Source: Nematostella vectensis
Lineage: Eukaryota; Cnidaria; Anthozoa; Actiniaria; Edwardsiidae
Length of the DNA: 64,000 bases
Assembly: GCF_932526225.1 (NCBI RefSeq)
Contig: NC_064035.1
Span: 5,765,501-5,829,500 of the forward strand
Direction of reading: 5' to 3'
Numbering within the stretch: the stretch's first letter is position 1; every line of letters starts with the position of its first letter. A model generated the notes under the pieces. That model saw only the letters and a program-made list of their open reading frames with translations. It ran no database searches and had not been told where the DNA came from. Below are positions 63,612 to 64,000 of the stretch, piece after piece. A program made the position numbers and the translations under genes.

Positions 63612-64000
63612 CTTGAAAAGAAATAAACATCGAGATCTTAATCGCGGTAATTAGATAAAGGCATGGAAAATATATCACATATAGTGGTTATCAGTATTTA
63701 ACATATGTCCAATAACATTTCTAATTTGTAAAATAATAATAGGGACCTTAAAAAGGGAAGACGATGCCACACACGTTAGATGTATCCATGAAAAATGCGT
63801 TGGCTCGCGCGGAATTCTTGCGCAGTCGTCGTCTAGCTCACAGCCGCGTGAATCCCAAGGCCCAAATATTAACCTAAGTCCTATATGTGGCTTTAGAGCT
63901 CTCTCTATTTTTTGTTTTTATATGTGTGCCAACGCAAGCGCATCGTTCAAAAAGAAACCGCGCGACAGATCCAGCGGATTTGCAGTTCGTTTTTGCGACT
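63612..64000. other. intron or upstream DNA of the Kazal gene
   Basis: A minus-strand acceptor (TTTTCAAG) sits at 63612, so this is intron on the present reading. I see no further exon with confidence. Base composition becomes more CpG-rich after 63790, perhaps approaching another exon or promoter. Confidence 0.4.

Overview
The window is animal genomic DNA. The genes have many introns with GT-AG splice sites, the gene set is metazoan-specific (a full-length tensin, the O-mannosyl glycosyltransferase POMGNT1, cathepsin L, a Kazal inhibitor), the intergenic DNA is AT-rich, and there are many short non-autonomous DNA transposons, foldback elements, minisatellites and long poly-G/poly-C runs. Gene density of about one gene per 10 kb and closely vertebrate-like protein sequence suggest an anthozoan cnidarian (sea anemone or coral). 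This is an inference; another slowly evolving invertebrate cannot be excluded. There are no bacterial operons, rRNA genes or CRISPR arrays, and I recognised no tRNA gene.

Layout, left to right. (1) 54-1180, minus strand: the first two coding exons of a cathepsin L-like protease that runs off the left edge. (2) 2905-36410, plus strand: a complete tensin. I reconstructed it exon by exon as 33 coding exons, all phase-compatible, giving 1431 codons plus stop. Domain order is C2H2 zinc finger, C1, PTEN-like phosphatase, C2, long disordered linker, SH2, PTB. A ~15 kb CpG-rich intron (12259-27196) separates the phosphatase/C2 half from the linker/SH2/PTB half and holds a candidate alternative first exon, a candidate cassette exon and a TATA promoter. 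(3) 36.5-42.4 kb: repeat-rich intergenic DNA with a ~1 kb TTAA-flanked element. (4) 42555-46874, plus: a four-exon gene for a 227-aa protein with an SH3 domain and a matrin/U1-type zinc finger; its first intron carries a large foldback element and a LINE 3' end. (5) 47598-47995: a clean MITE with target-site duplication. (6) 49063-57114, plus: complete POMGNT1, nine coding exons, 653 aa. (7) 58596-59858, minus: an intronless gene for a 420-aa four-RRM protein, convergent with POMGNT1. (8) 59.9-63.2 kb: intergenic DNA with repeats. (9) 63232-63611, minus: the last two exons of a Kazal-domain protein that enters from the right edge.

The genes are not an operon and share no single pathway. Tensin links integrins to actin and phosphotyrosine signalling, and POMGNT1 extends the O-mannose glycan on dystroglycan-type receptors, so both concern cell-matrix adhesion, but their proximity is probably incidental. 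The most interesting points are an N-terminal EEA1/Rabenosyn-like (Rab5-binding-type) zinc finger joined in frame to tensin, a fully PTEN-like CX5R catalytic loop in that tensin, candidate internal tensin exons, an SH3 plus U1-type-finger architecture, and three independent cases where the 3' end of an exon and its splice donor are duplicated into the following intron.
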